Origin: JABDMH01 sp965223165
GTDB lineage: Bacteria; Bacteroidota; Bacteroidia; Chitinophagales; Saprospiraceae
Direction of reading: 5' to 3'
DNA length: 64,000 nt
NCBI GenBank assembly: GCA_965223165.1
Contig: CBDCVQ010000020.1
Span: 1,612,001 to 1,676,000, forward strand
The notes under the pieces are model-generated. The model ran no database searches and had not been told where the DNA came from. It saw only the letters and a program-made list of their open reading frames with translations. Position numbers and translations under genes: made by a program. Shown here in pieces: positions 36,002-45,200 of the stretch (positions are counted from its first letter, which is position 1; the number at the start of each line of letters is the position of its first letter).

Positions 36002-37312
36002 CTAGCGGTTAAAGCGATCGAGGAGAAAGGACTTTAGCTTCGAGTAATCATTTGGGAGCATGGTCTTTTGTGGCTCTTTGTCCACAAGGGCTGCGAGCGT
36101 GGGATGGAGGGGAGTGTCAAAGTTGATAATGCGATCGACATCCGCTTTAAACTTGGACGGATGTGCTGTCTCCATAAATATGCCTTTGTCAAAGGGGTGG
36201 TTCTGGCGATGCGTCTTGAGGCCCAGATATGCCACCGCCCCATGGGGATCAAGTAGATATCGATCTTCGCTCCAAACCTTGATCATGGCCTCTTCTGTGG
36301 CGGCATCCGTAAAGCTGTAGCCATAGATGTCTTGGCGTATATCGTTCCACGTGGAACCATAGAGATCCTGAATACGGTCAAAATTGGAGGGATCACCCAC
36401 GTCCATGGCATTGGAGAGGGTGGGTTGCGAGGCTCTGGGTTGATAGTCTCCCGATAGTAGATACTGCGGGACGACATCGTTGACATTGGTGGCGGCTACA
36501 AACTCTCGTATGGGCAGACCCATTCGTCGGGCCATGAGACCGGCGGTCAGGTTGCCAAAATTGCCGCTCGGCACGCTGTATATGATCGGTTCGGGGTACG
36601 TGGCGACCTGCCTGTAGCCTTCGAAGTAGTAGAAGGATTGAGGGATGAGTCGCGAGATATTTATGGAATTGGCGGATGTCAGGAGCAGATGCTGCCGTAG
36701 CCTATCATCCCTAAAACAAGTCTTGACGAGCTTCTGACAATCGTCGAAGGAGCCCTCTATTTCCATCGCCGTGATATTGTCACCCAGTGTGGTGAGTTGC
36801 ATCTCCTGGAGCGCACTGACCTTGTTCTTGGGGTAGAGTATGACGACTTCTATACCAGGCACTCGATGAAAACCGGCTGCTACCGCACCACCCGTATCAC
36901 CAGAGGTGGCTACCAGGATGATCAACTTCTGTTGTGTATTGGTGCCATGTAGATAGCTCATCAGCCTCGCCATGAACTGAGCGCCAAAGTCCTTGAAAGC
37001 CAAGGAAGGGCCATGAAAGAGCTCTTGCACATGGAGGCCATCTCTCAGCGGTACGACGGGTGCTCCAAAGGAGATCGCCTCTTCTACAATGGATCGTAGC
37101 GTAGGCTCCGGAATCTCCTCACCGAGCAGGGTTTGAGCTACGTGGTAGCAGATTTCAGGCAGAGTCAGATCATGGAGCCGATCAAAGAAGGTCTGTGGTA
37201 AGGGATTGATCTGAGCCGGCATGAAGAGGCCGCCGTCGGGAGCTAGGCCACCTAGCACTGCATCTTTCACAGAGTAGATCGCTTGCTGGCCAATCGTACT
37301 GTAAAGTTTCAC
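36002..37312 (-). CDS. thrC: Threonine synthase
   Basis: Threonine synthase converts O-phosphohomoserine to threonine with PLP. The 436-residue protein has APDGGLFMPAQI, the PLP lysine in HGPSLAFKDFGAQFMARL, VATSGDTGGAVAAGF, YPKNKVSALQEMQLTTLG and SVPSGNFGNLTAGLMA. The frame extends to a TTG at 37321, but the GTG at 37312 was chosen because family members begin M-K-L/Y-Y-S-T at that residue. It is the last gene of thrA-thrB-thrC. Confidence 0.95.
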   Translation of the reverse strand: MKLYSTIGQQAIYSVKDAVLGGLAPDGGLFMPAQINPLPQTFFDRLHDLTLPEICYHVAQTLLGEEIPEPTLRSIVEEAISFGAPVVPLRDGLHVQELFHGPSLAFKDFGAQFMARLMSYLHGTNTQQKLIILVATSGDTGGAVAAGFHRVPGIEVVILYPKNKVSALQEMQLTTLGDNITAMEIEGSFDDCQKLVKTCFRDDRLRQHLLLTSANSINISRLIPQSFYYFEGYRQVATYPEPIIYSVPSGNFGNLTAGLMARRMGLPIREFVAATNVNDVVPQYLLSGDYQPRASQPTLSNAMDVGDPSNFDRIQDLYGSTWNDIRQDIYGYSFTDAATEEAMIKVWSEDRYLLDPHGAVAYLGLKTHRQNHPFDKGIFMETAHPSKFKADVDRIINFDTPLHPTLAALVDKEPQKTMLPNDYSKLKSFLLDRFNR

Positions 37313-37321
37313 GTGGAACAA

Positions 37322-38254
37322 TTAAAAGAGTTCGGTGCCTCCTTGGTTGATGTTTGAGAGGTAGATGGTGGAGGGAATCTGATGTGTCCTAAATACTTCT
37401 TGCATATCATGGGCACCGCGCTCCGCCTGTATCGAATTTTGAAAGAGCGCAAAGACCGAGGGTCCTGCTCCCGAGATGCTACAACCCAGTGCTCCGTTCT
37501 TCATCGCTGTCTCCTTGACCTCATAGAAGCCAGGGATCAATGCTGCCCGCTGCGGTTCTATCACGACATCCTTGAGAGAGCGTCCAATCAACTCGATATT
37601 GGATTGCATAAATCCCAACAGCAACGAAGCCAGGTTTCCGGTCTGCTCCACCATTTTGGCTAGCGGTACGGTGGGCTTGATAATGTCCCGGGCATCCTTT
37701 GTTTTGATCTTGATCTTGGGATGGATGACCACCACCTTCAGACCCCCCGGTACCGGAATGCGGTGAAAATCAAGGGTCTTGTTGTCACGTATGAGGATGA
37801 GACCCCCCAGTAGCGATGGAGCCACATTGTCGGCATGGAAGGCACCATCAGCCACTTGCTCGCCCAGTACGGCAAAAGGCAATAGACTCGCCTTGGGCAG
37901 CGGACGGCCCAGCAACTCATTGACAGCAACCACGGCACCAGCGGCACTCGCGGCTGAGGACCCCAACCCACTGGAAAAGGGCATCTTCTTGTGGATCTCG
38001 AGCTCTATCTTCTCATTGGGCCTCCCCAGGTGCTCCAGTAGTCGCTGGGCGGCGACGCCCGCAGTATTGAGCTCAATCTCATAAGGCAACTGTTTATCGT
38101 CGCCGGTGATCTTTACGATCTTAAGGCCTGCAGAGGCGGACGGACGAGCGATGATCTCATCACCGGGTCGTTGTAAGGCAAAACCTAGTACATCAAAGCC
38201 ACAGCCTACATTGGCCACGGAGGCTGGTGCAAAGACTTTTACTCCAGCTTTCAT
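37322..38254 (-). CDS. thrB: Homoserine kinase
   Basis: Homoserine kinase phosphorylates L-homoserine. The 310-residue GHMP-fold protein has APASVANVGCGFDVLGFAL at the start, the ATP-binding MPFSSGLGSSAASAAGAVVAV, and the C-terminal GALGCSISGAGPSVFALF. Its ATG overlaps the stop of thrA (ATGA), so translation is probably coupled, and thrC follows directly. Confidence 0.96.
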   Translation of the reverse strand: MKAGVKVFAPASVANVGCGFDVLGFALQRPGDEIIARPSASAGLKIVKITGDDKQLPYEIELNTAGVAAQRLLEHLGRPNEKIELEIHKKMPFSSGLGSSAASAAGAVVAVNELLGRPLPKASLLPFAVLGEQVADGAFHADNVAPSLLGGLILIRDNKTLDFHRIPVPGGLKVVVIHPKIKIKTKDARDIIKPTVPLAKMVEQTGNLASLLLGFMQSNIELIGRSLKDVVIEPQRAALIPGFYEVKETAMKNGALGCSISGAGPSVFALFQNSIQAERGAHDMQEVFRTHQIPSTIYLSNINQGGTELF

Positions 38255-40707
38255 AGTAGGTTTCCGATGTGGATGATCTCCGCAAATACACCGGCAGCGG
38301 TCACTTCAGCGCCTGCCCCCGGGCCCTGGACCACGAGCGGTCGGTCCTTATATCGCTCTGTCGTGAAGACAATCATATTGTCACTGCCGGAGAGAAAGTA
38401 GAAAGGGCTGTCCTTGGCTACCGCCTCCAACGAGATACTTGCCTTGCCCTTCTCGAGTTTGGCAATCATGCGAAGGCGCTTGCCCTCCCCCTCTGCTGAA
38501 AGCCGAATCGACTCAAAATGGTCATCAGCCTTCTCCAAAGCACTGTCTAACTCGGGCCCCAAGGAGGCTGTCGTACAATAATCGGGCAAAATAGAACTTA
38601 GTTGCACTTCAGTGGCTTCCATACCGATGCCTGCTTCGCGGGCCAGAATTAGGATCTTCCGTTTCACATCCTGACCGCTCAAGTCAATTCGTGGATCCGG
38701 TTCGGTATATCCGAGTTCTCCCGCCTTTTTCACTGCTACACTAAAGGAGGTGTCGGCGTCAAAATGGTTAAAGATGTACGACAGGGAGCCTGACAATACC
38801 CCTTCGATCTTGAGCACGCGATCACCACTATCCACCAGATTGCGCAAGGTGGATATGACGGGCAAGCCAGCCCCCACGTTTGTCTCATAACCAAAGTAGA
38901 CATTGCGCAGCTCAGCCAGGCGCAGCAACTCGCGATACTGATCCATATTGGAGGAGGTGGCCACTTTGTTGGGCGTCGATATCGACACAGAGGACTCCAG
39001 AATCGCCTTGTAATGTTCCGGAATCATGAGGTCGGCTGTATTGTCAACAAAAACGGAGTTGGACAGATTAAGGGTCTTGACGGCTTCCACGTAGCCATCC
39101 ATGTCGCTGACTAGCGGCGAAGAAAAAAGGACATCTTTCCAGTTTGCCAGATCGATTCCATCCGGATCAAAGACCATCGTTTTGGTGTTGGCTAGGCCCA
39201 CTACTTTGATCTCCAGCGAGCGCTTTTCCTTTAAAAAGGGCGCCTGCTCCCGCAGCTGCTCCAGTAGCGTACCACCGATAAGGCCAACGCCAACCATAAA
39301 TAGATGTATGACTTTTGTATCCGATAGGAAAAATGCCTCATGCAACACGTTCAACGCTTTGGCTTCATCGGCTGAGCTGATGACGACGGAGATATTCAGC
39401 TCGCTTGATCCCTGCGCAATCGCGACAGCATTCACGCCATTGTTGCCGAGAGCAGTCAACATCTTGCCCGCGATGCCCGGCGTATAGCGCATATTTTCTC
39501 CAATAATCGCTATGACTGCCAGGTCGGTCTCAATCTTTAGCGGTTCGACCGATCCAATGCTCATTTCCCGATCAAACTCTTTTTCAACTCGGCTCTTGGC
39601 CCGCTTTACATCTGCAGGCTGGATAGCGAAACTGATCGAATGTTCCGAGGAGCCTTGGGTGATTAAGATGATGTTGATGTCGGCACTCGCGAGGCTTTTG
39701 AAGAGTCGGGCTGCGACGCCCGGTACACCAAAGAGTCCACTACCCTGCAGGGTCAGCAGGGCGATGTCACTGATTGAGGAGATGCCCTTTACCGCCTTGT
39801 CATAGCCGGAGGTCTCCTTGCTGACGTACGTGCCAGGCTCTTCGCGATTGAACGTGTTTTTAATATAGATGGGGATGCTTTTCTCCAGGGCCGGATGAAT
39901 GGTGGGCGGATAGATTACCTTGGCACCAAAATGTGACATCTCAACCGCCTCGGCATAGCTCATCTTGGAGATGGTGAAGGCCTTGTCGACCATCGTCGGA
40001 TCGGCCGTCAAAACGCCATCTACGTCTGTCCAGATCTCTATGCGATCCACGTCTAATGCGGCACCTAGCAAAGCAGCCGTGTAGTCCGAACCACCCCGAC
40101 CCAGTGTCGTCGTGAGACCCCCCTTGGCCGTGCTGATAAATCCGGTGACAATCTGCACAGGGAGTGGCTCCGCAAAATGCTCCCTGATTTTGTCATAGGT
40201 CAACGGTATATCCACCTGTGCTGCCCCAAATCGCTTGTTGGTCTTGATCATAGACCGCGCGTCTACGTAATCACTTGTTATGGACTGGCTGTTGAGGTAG
40301 TGTGCGACAATATTGGCACTCAATCGCTCTCCAAAGCTAAGCACATAATCGAGCGTCCTTGGAGTGGCTTCGAGCACGAGAAATACGCCGTAAAGTAGCC
40401 GATCGAGGGTCTTGAGCAGCTCTTCGAGAAAGGCGGCGACCTGGGCTGGTGGCTTGTCCTGAAATAGGTCTGCCAGGATCTGGTGATGGTAGGACTTGAA
40501 GTCTTCAAATACCTCTTGATAGGCTAGGTCACCTTGCGCTGCCAAGGCGGCCATCTTTTCAAGCATGTCTGTAGCCTTGCCACAAGCGGATACTACGACC
40601 GCGGTAGGCGGTTGTCCGGCCTCCACTTTCTGTCGAATGACCTCGGCGGCATTGTTGATGCAGGAGGCATCTGCCAAGGACGATCCTCCAAACTTAATGA
40701 CATGCAT
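38251..40707 (-). CDS. thrA: Bifunctional aspartokinase / homoserine dehydrogenase
   Basis: The 818-residue fusion protein catalyses steps one and three of threonine synthesis. The aspartokinase domain starts MHVIKFGGSSLADAS and has TTLGRGGSDYTAALLGAAL and the Asp/Glu of IEIWTDVDGVLTADP. Two ACT-type regulatory domains follow (ITQGSSEHSISFAI, IAQGSSELNISVVI, about residues 310-465). The homoserine dehydrogenase part begins with the NAD(P) loop MVGVGLIGGTLLEQL and has ETNVGAGLPVISTLRNLV and EGVLSGSLSYIFNHF, with the catalytic Lys region DLSGQDVKRKILILAREAG. Feedback by threonine through the ACT domains is expected from the family. It is the first gene of the thr operon. Confidence 0.97.
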   Translation of the reverse strand: MHVIKFGGSSLADASCINNAAEVIRQKVEAGQPPTAVVVSACGKATDMLEKMAALAAQGDLAYQEVFEDFKSYHHQILADLFQDKPPAQVAAFLEELLKTLDRLLYGVFLVLEATPRTLDYVLSFGERLSANIVAHYLNSQSITSDYVDARSMIKTNKRFGAAQVDIPLTYDKIREHFAEPLPVQIVTGFISTAKGGLTTTLGRGGSDYTAALLGAALDVDRIEIWTDVDGVLTADPTMVDKAFTISKMSYAEAVEMSHFGAKVIYPPTIHPALEKSIPIYIKNTFNREEPGTYVSKETSGYDKAVKGISSISDIALLTLQGSGLFGVPGVAARLFKSLASADINIILITQGSSEHSISFAIQPADVKRAKSRVEKEFDREMSIGSVEPLKIETDLAVIAIIGENMRYTPGIAGKMLTALGNNGVNAVAIAQGSSELNISVVISSADEAKALNVLHEAFFLSDTKVIHLFMVGVGLIGGTLLEQLREQAPFLKEKRSLEIKVVGLANTKTMVFDPDGIDLANWKDVLFSSPLVSDMDGYVEAVKTLNLSNSVFVDNTADLMIPEHYKAILESSVSISTPNKVATSSNMDQYRELLRLAELRNVYFGYETNVGAGLPVISTLRNLVDSGDRVLKIEGVLSGSLSYIFNHFDADTSFSVAVKKAGELGYTEPDPRIDLSGQDVKRKILILAREAGIGMEATEVQLSSILPDYCTTASLGPELDSALEKADDHFESIRLSAEGEGKRLRMIAKLEKGKASISLEAVAKDSPFYFLSGSDNMIVFTTERYKDRPLVVQGPGAGAEVTAAGVFAEIIHIGNLL

Positions 40708-40766
40708 ATCTAGTTGACAATCAGCGTTATAGCAATAAAGTCAAGTTGCCTTGACCGAATCGCCGG

Positions 40767-40774
40767 CAAATATA
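40767..40774 (-). promoter_or_regulatory. Bacteroidota-type -7 box for the thr operon
   Basis: On the minus strand the box reads TATATTTG, matching TAnnTTTG, about 60 bp before the thrA ATG. No convincing -33 TTG was seen. No leader peptide rich in Thr or Ile codons was found in the short 5' UTR this implies, so classical attenuation is not supported. Confidence 0.5.
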
Positions 40775-40866
40775 ACCCAAAATGCGCATTAGGTGACTTT
40801 GGATGGCAGGCTGCCAATAGAGCAATCGCCATATCAAGGCTTCAGGGTGACAGCGTGCTGGCAAAG

Positions 40867-40985
40867 GTGTTTGGCGAGGACGCCAGACGTGGCCTGATCT
40901 GAGAGGTGTGGCCTCTGAGGCTGGTTGTCGCTGGAATTAACGCAACCATAGCAACATGGCCGTGTCAGGCGTCCTCGCCTGACAC
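40867..40985. repeat. REP-like paired palindromes upstream of thrA
   Basis: The 28 bases at 40867-40894 are an imperfect inverted copy of 40958-40985 (22 of 28 bases match when one arm is reverse-complemented). Each arm is itself palindromic around GGCGAGGACGCC; the right arm forms a 10-bp hairpin GTGTCAGGCG-TCCT-CGCCTGACAC (40962-40985). A third small hairpin (AGAGG/CCTCT, 40902-40916) lies between. This looks like a REP/BIME-type element and lies upstream of the thr promoter. Confidence 0.6.
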
Positions 40986-41024
40986 ATGCTAGCAAGGTTA
41001 TGCCATGGAGCAGTCGTCCCAGTA

Positions 41025-41243
41025 GAGTTTCGCATTAGATATGTTGAATACTTCTAATAGGATTTTGTACGCAGACGAGGCATGACCGAACGATCTCGTA
41101 AAGTCGCGCATGACAATGGGAGAAGTGAGGGAACCGCGAAAGCGAGTGGGTGGCTAGCCATAGCGGTGGCTACGGCGAGGCTTTGCAACGAAGTATGCGG
41201 ACCAAAGGCATTAGAATTAACCATAAGATTTAATGCGAAACTC
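41025..41243. mobile_element. MITE-like 219-bp element with terminal inverted repeats
   Basis: The ends GAGTTTCGCATTA (41025-41037) and TAATGCGAAACTC (41231-41243) are perfect 13-bp inverted repeats; imperfect pairing continues inward (TTCTAAT...GTACGCA with its partner near 41193-41213). No reading frame in it is credible. The left half recurs at 22687-22753, the right end recurs at 1230-1270, and the core segment 41177-41196 resembles 63231-63250 of another hairpin element. It lies between ybeY and thrA. Confidence 0.7.
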
Positions 41244-41376
41244 CACTTAGTGTGGTCAACTACTAGAATAGGGCATCTTGCCAGCCACCCTTTGGCCGTT
41301 GATGGGCAATGGGCAAAATAACATAATGCAATTTGCCCCGTAGGCTACCGACAAGGTCAACAGGGGGCTCTCGCAG

Positions 41377-41844
41377 TCACTGTGACACGCGTAGCATCGC
41401 GATGTAGTGGCTCTCCAGATCGCGCATCAAGGCTTTTGCTTGCTCATTCTCATCCGTATGTCCGCACATGTGGAGGAGTCCATGGACGATGACCCGATAC
41501 AGTTCGCGTAAGGGTTGCTCCGGGGAAAACTGGCTCGCATTTTCTAGAATCCGATCTACGCTGATGTAGATGTCTGCTTGGATCGGCTGCGTACCATAGG
41601 GGAAAGTCAGGATATCGGTCAGCGTGTCATGTTGGAGGTATTGCTGATTCAGCTGCAGCAGGTGTGCGTCCGAGCAAAAATAGAAGGCGAGTTGGTCTAG
41701 CTGAAATCCTTCTGCCGCTGCCACTTCCTGGAGCCATGCAGACACGGATGCCCGATCAAAACCCTGTGGTACCTCCACATCCAGCGAAGTAAACGAGATT
41801 TTGCTTTCTCCCTCGCGTGCGGAAGGATCCACAAATTCTATCAC
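41377..41844 (-). CDS. ybeY: Endoribonuclease YbeY
   Basis: YbeY is a zinc-dependent RNase involved in 16S rRNA 3' end maturation and ribosome quality control. The 155-residue protein has TLTDILTFPYG and QADIYISVDRI, and the metal motif VIVHGLLHMCGHTDENE. The third metal-binding His of the usual HGxLHxxGYDH is Asp at that place, as I recall for other Bacteroidota YbeY proteins. The start is GTG at 41844, overlapping the stop of the RsbW-like gene by 4 bp. Confidence 0.93.
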   Translation of the reverse strand: MIEFVDPSAREGESKISFTSLDVEVPQGFDRASVSAWLQEVAAAEGFQLDQLAFYFCSDAHLLQLNQQYLQHDTLTDILTFPYGTQPIQADIYISVDRILENASQFSPEQPLRELYRVIVHGLLHMCGHTDENEQAKALMRDLESHYIAMLRVSQ

Positions 41845-42230
41845 ACATTAAAGTTGATGACCACCGTGCGACCGTTATTGGCAAAGTGGATGCGATCCGA
41901 GAGTTGTTTCATCAAGAAGACGCCCCGGCCGCCACACTTCTCCAGATTTTCGACTCGGGTGGGATCTGGGATGCTCTGGTAGTCAAATCCAGAGCCTTCA
42001 TCAGAGACCTCAAAGGTCAGGCCGTTACTTTCCTGATAGCTGTGCGCCACCAAGACGTTCTTGGACCGATTTTCACCATTGCCGTGCACAATGGCGTTGT
42101 TCACAGCTTCTGTCAGGCTGATCAGAATGTCGGGGTACCTCTCCGGGCAGATGTCGTATTGTTCCGACAGCTGCTTGACGAAGTCCTCCAATTTGCAGAT
42201 GCTATCTTGACAAGATACCAGTTTCAGCAT
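41841..42230 (-). CDS. RsbW-like HATPase (anti-sigma/serine kinase type)
   Basis: The 129-residue protein has a GHKL ATPase fold: N-box SLTEAVNNAIVHGN, G1-box VSDEGSGFDY and the G2-like GGRGVFLMKQLSD. These are the motifs of RsbW/SpoIIAB-type anti-sigma kinases. No sigma factor or antagonist gene is nearby, so the partner is unknown. The ATG at 42230 was preferred over an in-frame TTG at 42236. Between the DUF4175-like gene and ybeY this order is conserved in Bacteroidota as far as I know. Confidence 0.88.
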   Translation of the reverse strand: MLKLVSCQDSICKLEDFVKQLSEQYDICPERYPDILISLTEAVNNAIVHGNGENRSKNVLVAHSYQESNGLTFEVSDEGSGFDYQSIPDPTRVENLEKCGGRGVFLMKQLSDRIHFANNGRTVVINFNV

Positions 42231-42232
42231 GA

Positions 42233-45200
42233 TCAATTCTCTTTCAGCGATTTATAGTACTCTTCCACCAGCTGCTTGTAATACGGCTTTAGCGCTGGTG
42301 AAACTTTTTTAAAGGGCTCAATCTGCGCCTCTCGTTGTTTTATATACTCCTCTACAGACGGAGGCAGTTGCCTTTCCTCCTCCTCTGCCGTCTTGGATTC
42401 TCTCTTGTTTTCGTACTCCCGTTCTCGCTCTGCCCGTTCTGACTCAAGCAAGCGCGTCAGGATGTCCTGTTGTCGTTTCAACATCTCATTGGTCAACCGT
42501 TTATTGACCAAATCAGTTTCAATGTGATCCATTTGTTCCAGAATCTGCTCCAGTTCTTTGGATCCTTTGCCCTGCGACTGCTTTTCCCGCTGTAGGTCCC
42601 GCAGCGCCTTCCGGAGTGCCGCTTGCTTAGCTGCCATCGTAGCAAATTCCTTGCTCGATCCTTCCTGGCCACCTTTATCCATACCCTCCTTCATCTTCTG
42701 CATTTCTCCGTTGAGCTCCTGCTGACCCTTTGAGATTTTGTCCATCGGCACTTGTCCTTGTCCATCCTTCGGCTTGCCACCACCGGGCTTGGTACACATC
42801 TGCGAGCCGGACATCATGGCCGCCATCTGCTGCTGCATCTGATTCATGGACTCGCTAAACATCAGAGCGAGATCATTCACATTTTTCATGGTACGCTGCT
42901 GATTATCAGAGGCTTGTGCCTTTTTTCGATCCTCCAGCAGCTTGATGCTCTTCTTCATGTGACCCTTGACCTCGGCTACTTTTTCCAGTACAAATGACTC
43001 GATCTGATATACACGCTGGCTGAGAGCGGTGAGACTGTCTTCGATCAGATGAAAGTCATCCTCCAACTTGTGTTGGTTTTGGACCAGATCGGTATACTTG
43101 GGTGTGCTCGTATGGGTGCGATTAAAGGTGCCCATGAGATCTTCCTGCTCAAACGAGAGGGTCACCAGGTTTTCGAGGAGCTGTCGCATAGCGGCCATGT
43201 CCTCTTCCATCTGCTCCATGTCACCCTGCTCCATTTGCTGCTGCATCTGTTCAGCCATCTGCTGCATCTTCTGGCTGGCATTCTTTTGCGACTTGCTGGC
43301 ACTCTTCTTCTGATTCTTTTGCAGTTGTTGCAGACTTTGATTGAGATCCTGCTCTATGTCCTGCATGCCATCTTCATTGTCGCCCATCTCTTTAGGCGCC
43401 TGCAGCTCCTCGTTTCGTTCTTGCAGCTCTTCTAAGTTCTCTCTGATCTCCTCAAAGGCTTCGTTGATGTCTTGCTGTTGCTCTTCCAGTGACTTACTTG
43501 ACTCCTCATCGCTTTCAGTCTCCTCGTCCTGTGCAGAGTCCTCGCTCTGTGGCTCGCTGCTTTCTTCTTGGTCTTCTTCGGCGTCAGATTGCTGCTCACC
43601 CTGGTTCTCCTCTTCTGCTTGTTCCTCTTGGTTGGCATCCGAGGCGTTATCTTGACTGTCAGCCTCGTCCTCCTCCTGCTCGTCTTTGGGTGCCTCCAGA
43701 TTTTCGGGATCTGTCTTCTCGCTGAGATCCTTTTGTTCTTCCGCCAGTTCCTGGAGCTTCTCGATTTCCTGCTGGAGGTCTCGTTCTAGTTCCAATTGCT
43801 TAAAGAGTTCTTTCAGCCGCTCCAATTCCATAGACAGCTCTTCTTCATTCATCTCCATATCTTCCATCATCTTGAGCGCCTCATCTTTTTCCAGCTCTTC
43901 AAGGAGTTCGCTGATCTTCTCCATCAATTCGCGCGTCTCCTCGTCAGCGAGTTCTTCAAACATCTCCTGTAAGCGCTCCTGCTTTTCCTGCATCTCGGGG
44001 CTGACCTCCTCAAATTCGGGCTGATTCTCAAGATTTTCGTCAAATCGATCTTTCGCTTCCTGAATTTCATTTTCCAGCGACTTCTGCCGATCGAGTAGGT
44101 CCTCCAGCTCCTTTTTCATCTGCCAGTCCATGGACTTTTGTTGCAGTGCCTTCTCCCGCAGCTGCTTAAACTCTTTTCGGATCTTTTCCGATTCGGCATG
44201 CGCCTTCTCCAGACTCCTTTTAATTTCTTCCTCATTCGAGTCCTCTTTCTCTTCAAACTCTTCCTTGGTTGGTTGGGCGTATTTCAGGACCGAGGTGCGG
44301 CTGCTCTTTCTACCTGATACGCCATCATTATCCCATACTTCAAAGTAATAGTTGACCTGATCCCCCGGACGCAACTCCAGGCCGTTGACGTCAAAGACAT
44401 GATCAAACCCAATGCGCTTGTTGGTCGGTTGGTTCAGTTCGATGACGATTGGCTCCGACTGCGACTGCCCTTCATTGGTGATATGATAGTTAAAAGTGAG
44501 CCGCGTCAGACCATAGTCATCAGACGCATCCCCTACTAGGTACAGGAGCTTCTGGTCTGCACTGTCGACGAATTGCTTCAGTCCAATCGTCGGATGCAGA
44601 TCAGGGATCACGCTGATCGTGTAGCTGATCGAATCTCCCTTTGGCAATTGCTCATTGCCGATCACCAATTTGTATTGGCCGTTGCGATAGATGCGCTTAC
44701 TGATGGTATAACTGTCGGTGCCAAGACGAGCTGCTTCTTCGGTCTCTTGACCGTCGAGCACGAAGTCCAGTCGCTCGGTGTTGACAGATTGGAAGATCCA
44801 ATCCACCTTGGTACCCTGCGGTATGACCAGATCTCCCACATTGGAGAGCTGCTCGTCACGCCGGTTGATATAGGCTGGGTAATCAAGCTCCGTGGTAAAG
44901 TTGAGGATATTGGGCTTCTTTAGCACGTGGAGGCTATAGTCTTTGGATGTAACGCCGGAGCTCTCGACGCTAAAAGAGATGTCCTGCTGCACATTGTTAA
45001 ATACATAGCTGTAGCGGTCGGCAGCTTCCTGCTTCATACGGTATTGGAAGCCATTGACCGTCACGAAGGCCTCCTCGGGCAAGTACTCTCCGGATATGGA
45101 GACGCTGAGTTGAAAATCTTCATACTGAGGTACGTCCAGGGATTCATTTTCCACATGAAAGTAGAAGGGAGCTTCTCTTTCAAAGGCGGTGCTGTTCTTC

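Larger units (their letters stand above)
40708..41376. other. 669-bp gene-free region upstream of thrA and downstream of ybeY
   Basis: Apart from the thrA promoter, the REP-like palindromes (40867-40985) and the 219-bp repeat element (41025-41243), I see only unremarkable sequence; several short open frames here lack family features and cross the repeats. In many Bacteroidota ybeY is followed by mnmG, which is absent here. Confidence 0.6.

Noticed and set aside
33590..37312. A replication-strand switch at 31.4 kb shown by GC skew
   Set aside because: By eye the plus strand is G-rich for a few kilobases but turns C-rich again near 38-40 kb, so I do not claim a skew flip without a computed profile.
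40708..40960. A leader-peptide attenuator before thrA
   Set aside because: No short frame rich in Thr/Ile codons and no alternating terminator structure was found between the -7 box and the ATG.
43049..44348. Leucine- and serine-rich plus-strand frames within the DUF4175-like gene
   Set aside because: They are the reverse-strand image of Glu/Lys/Gln-rich coiled-coil codons.
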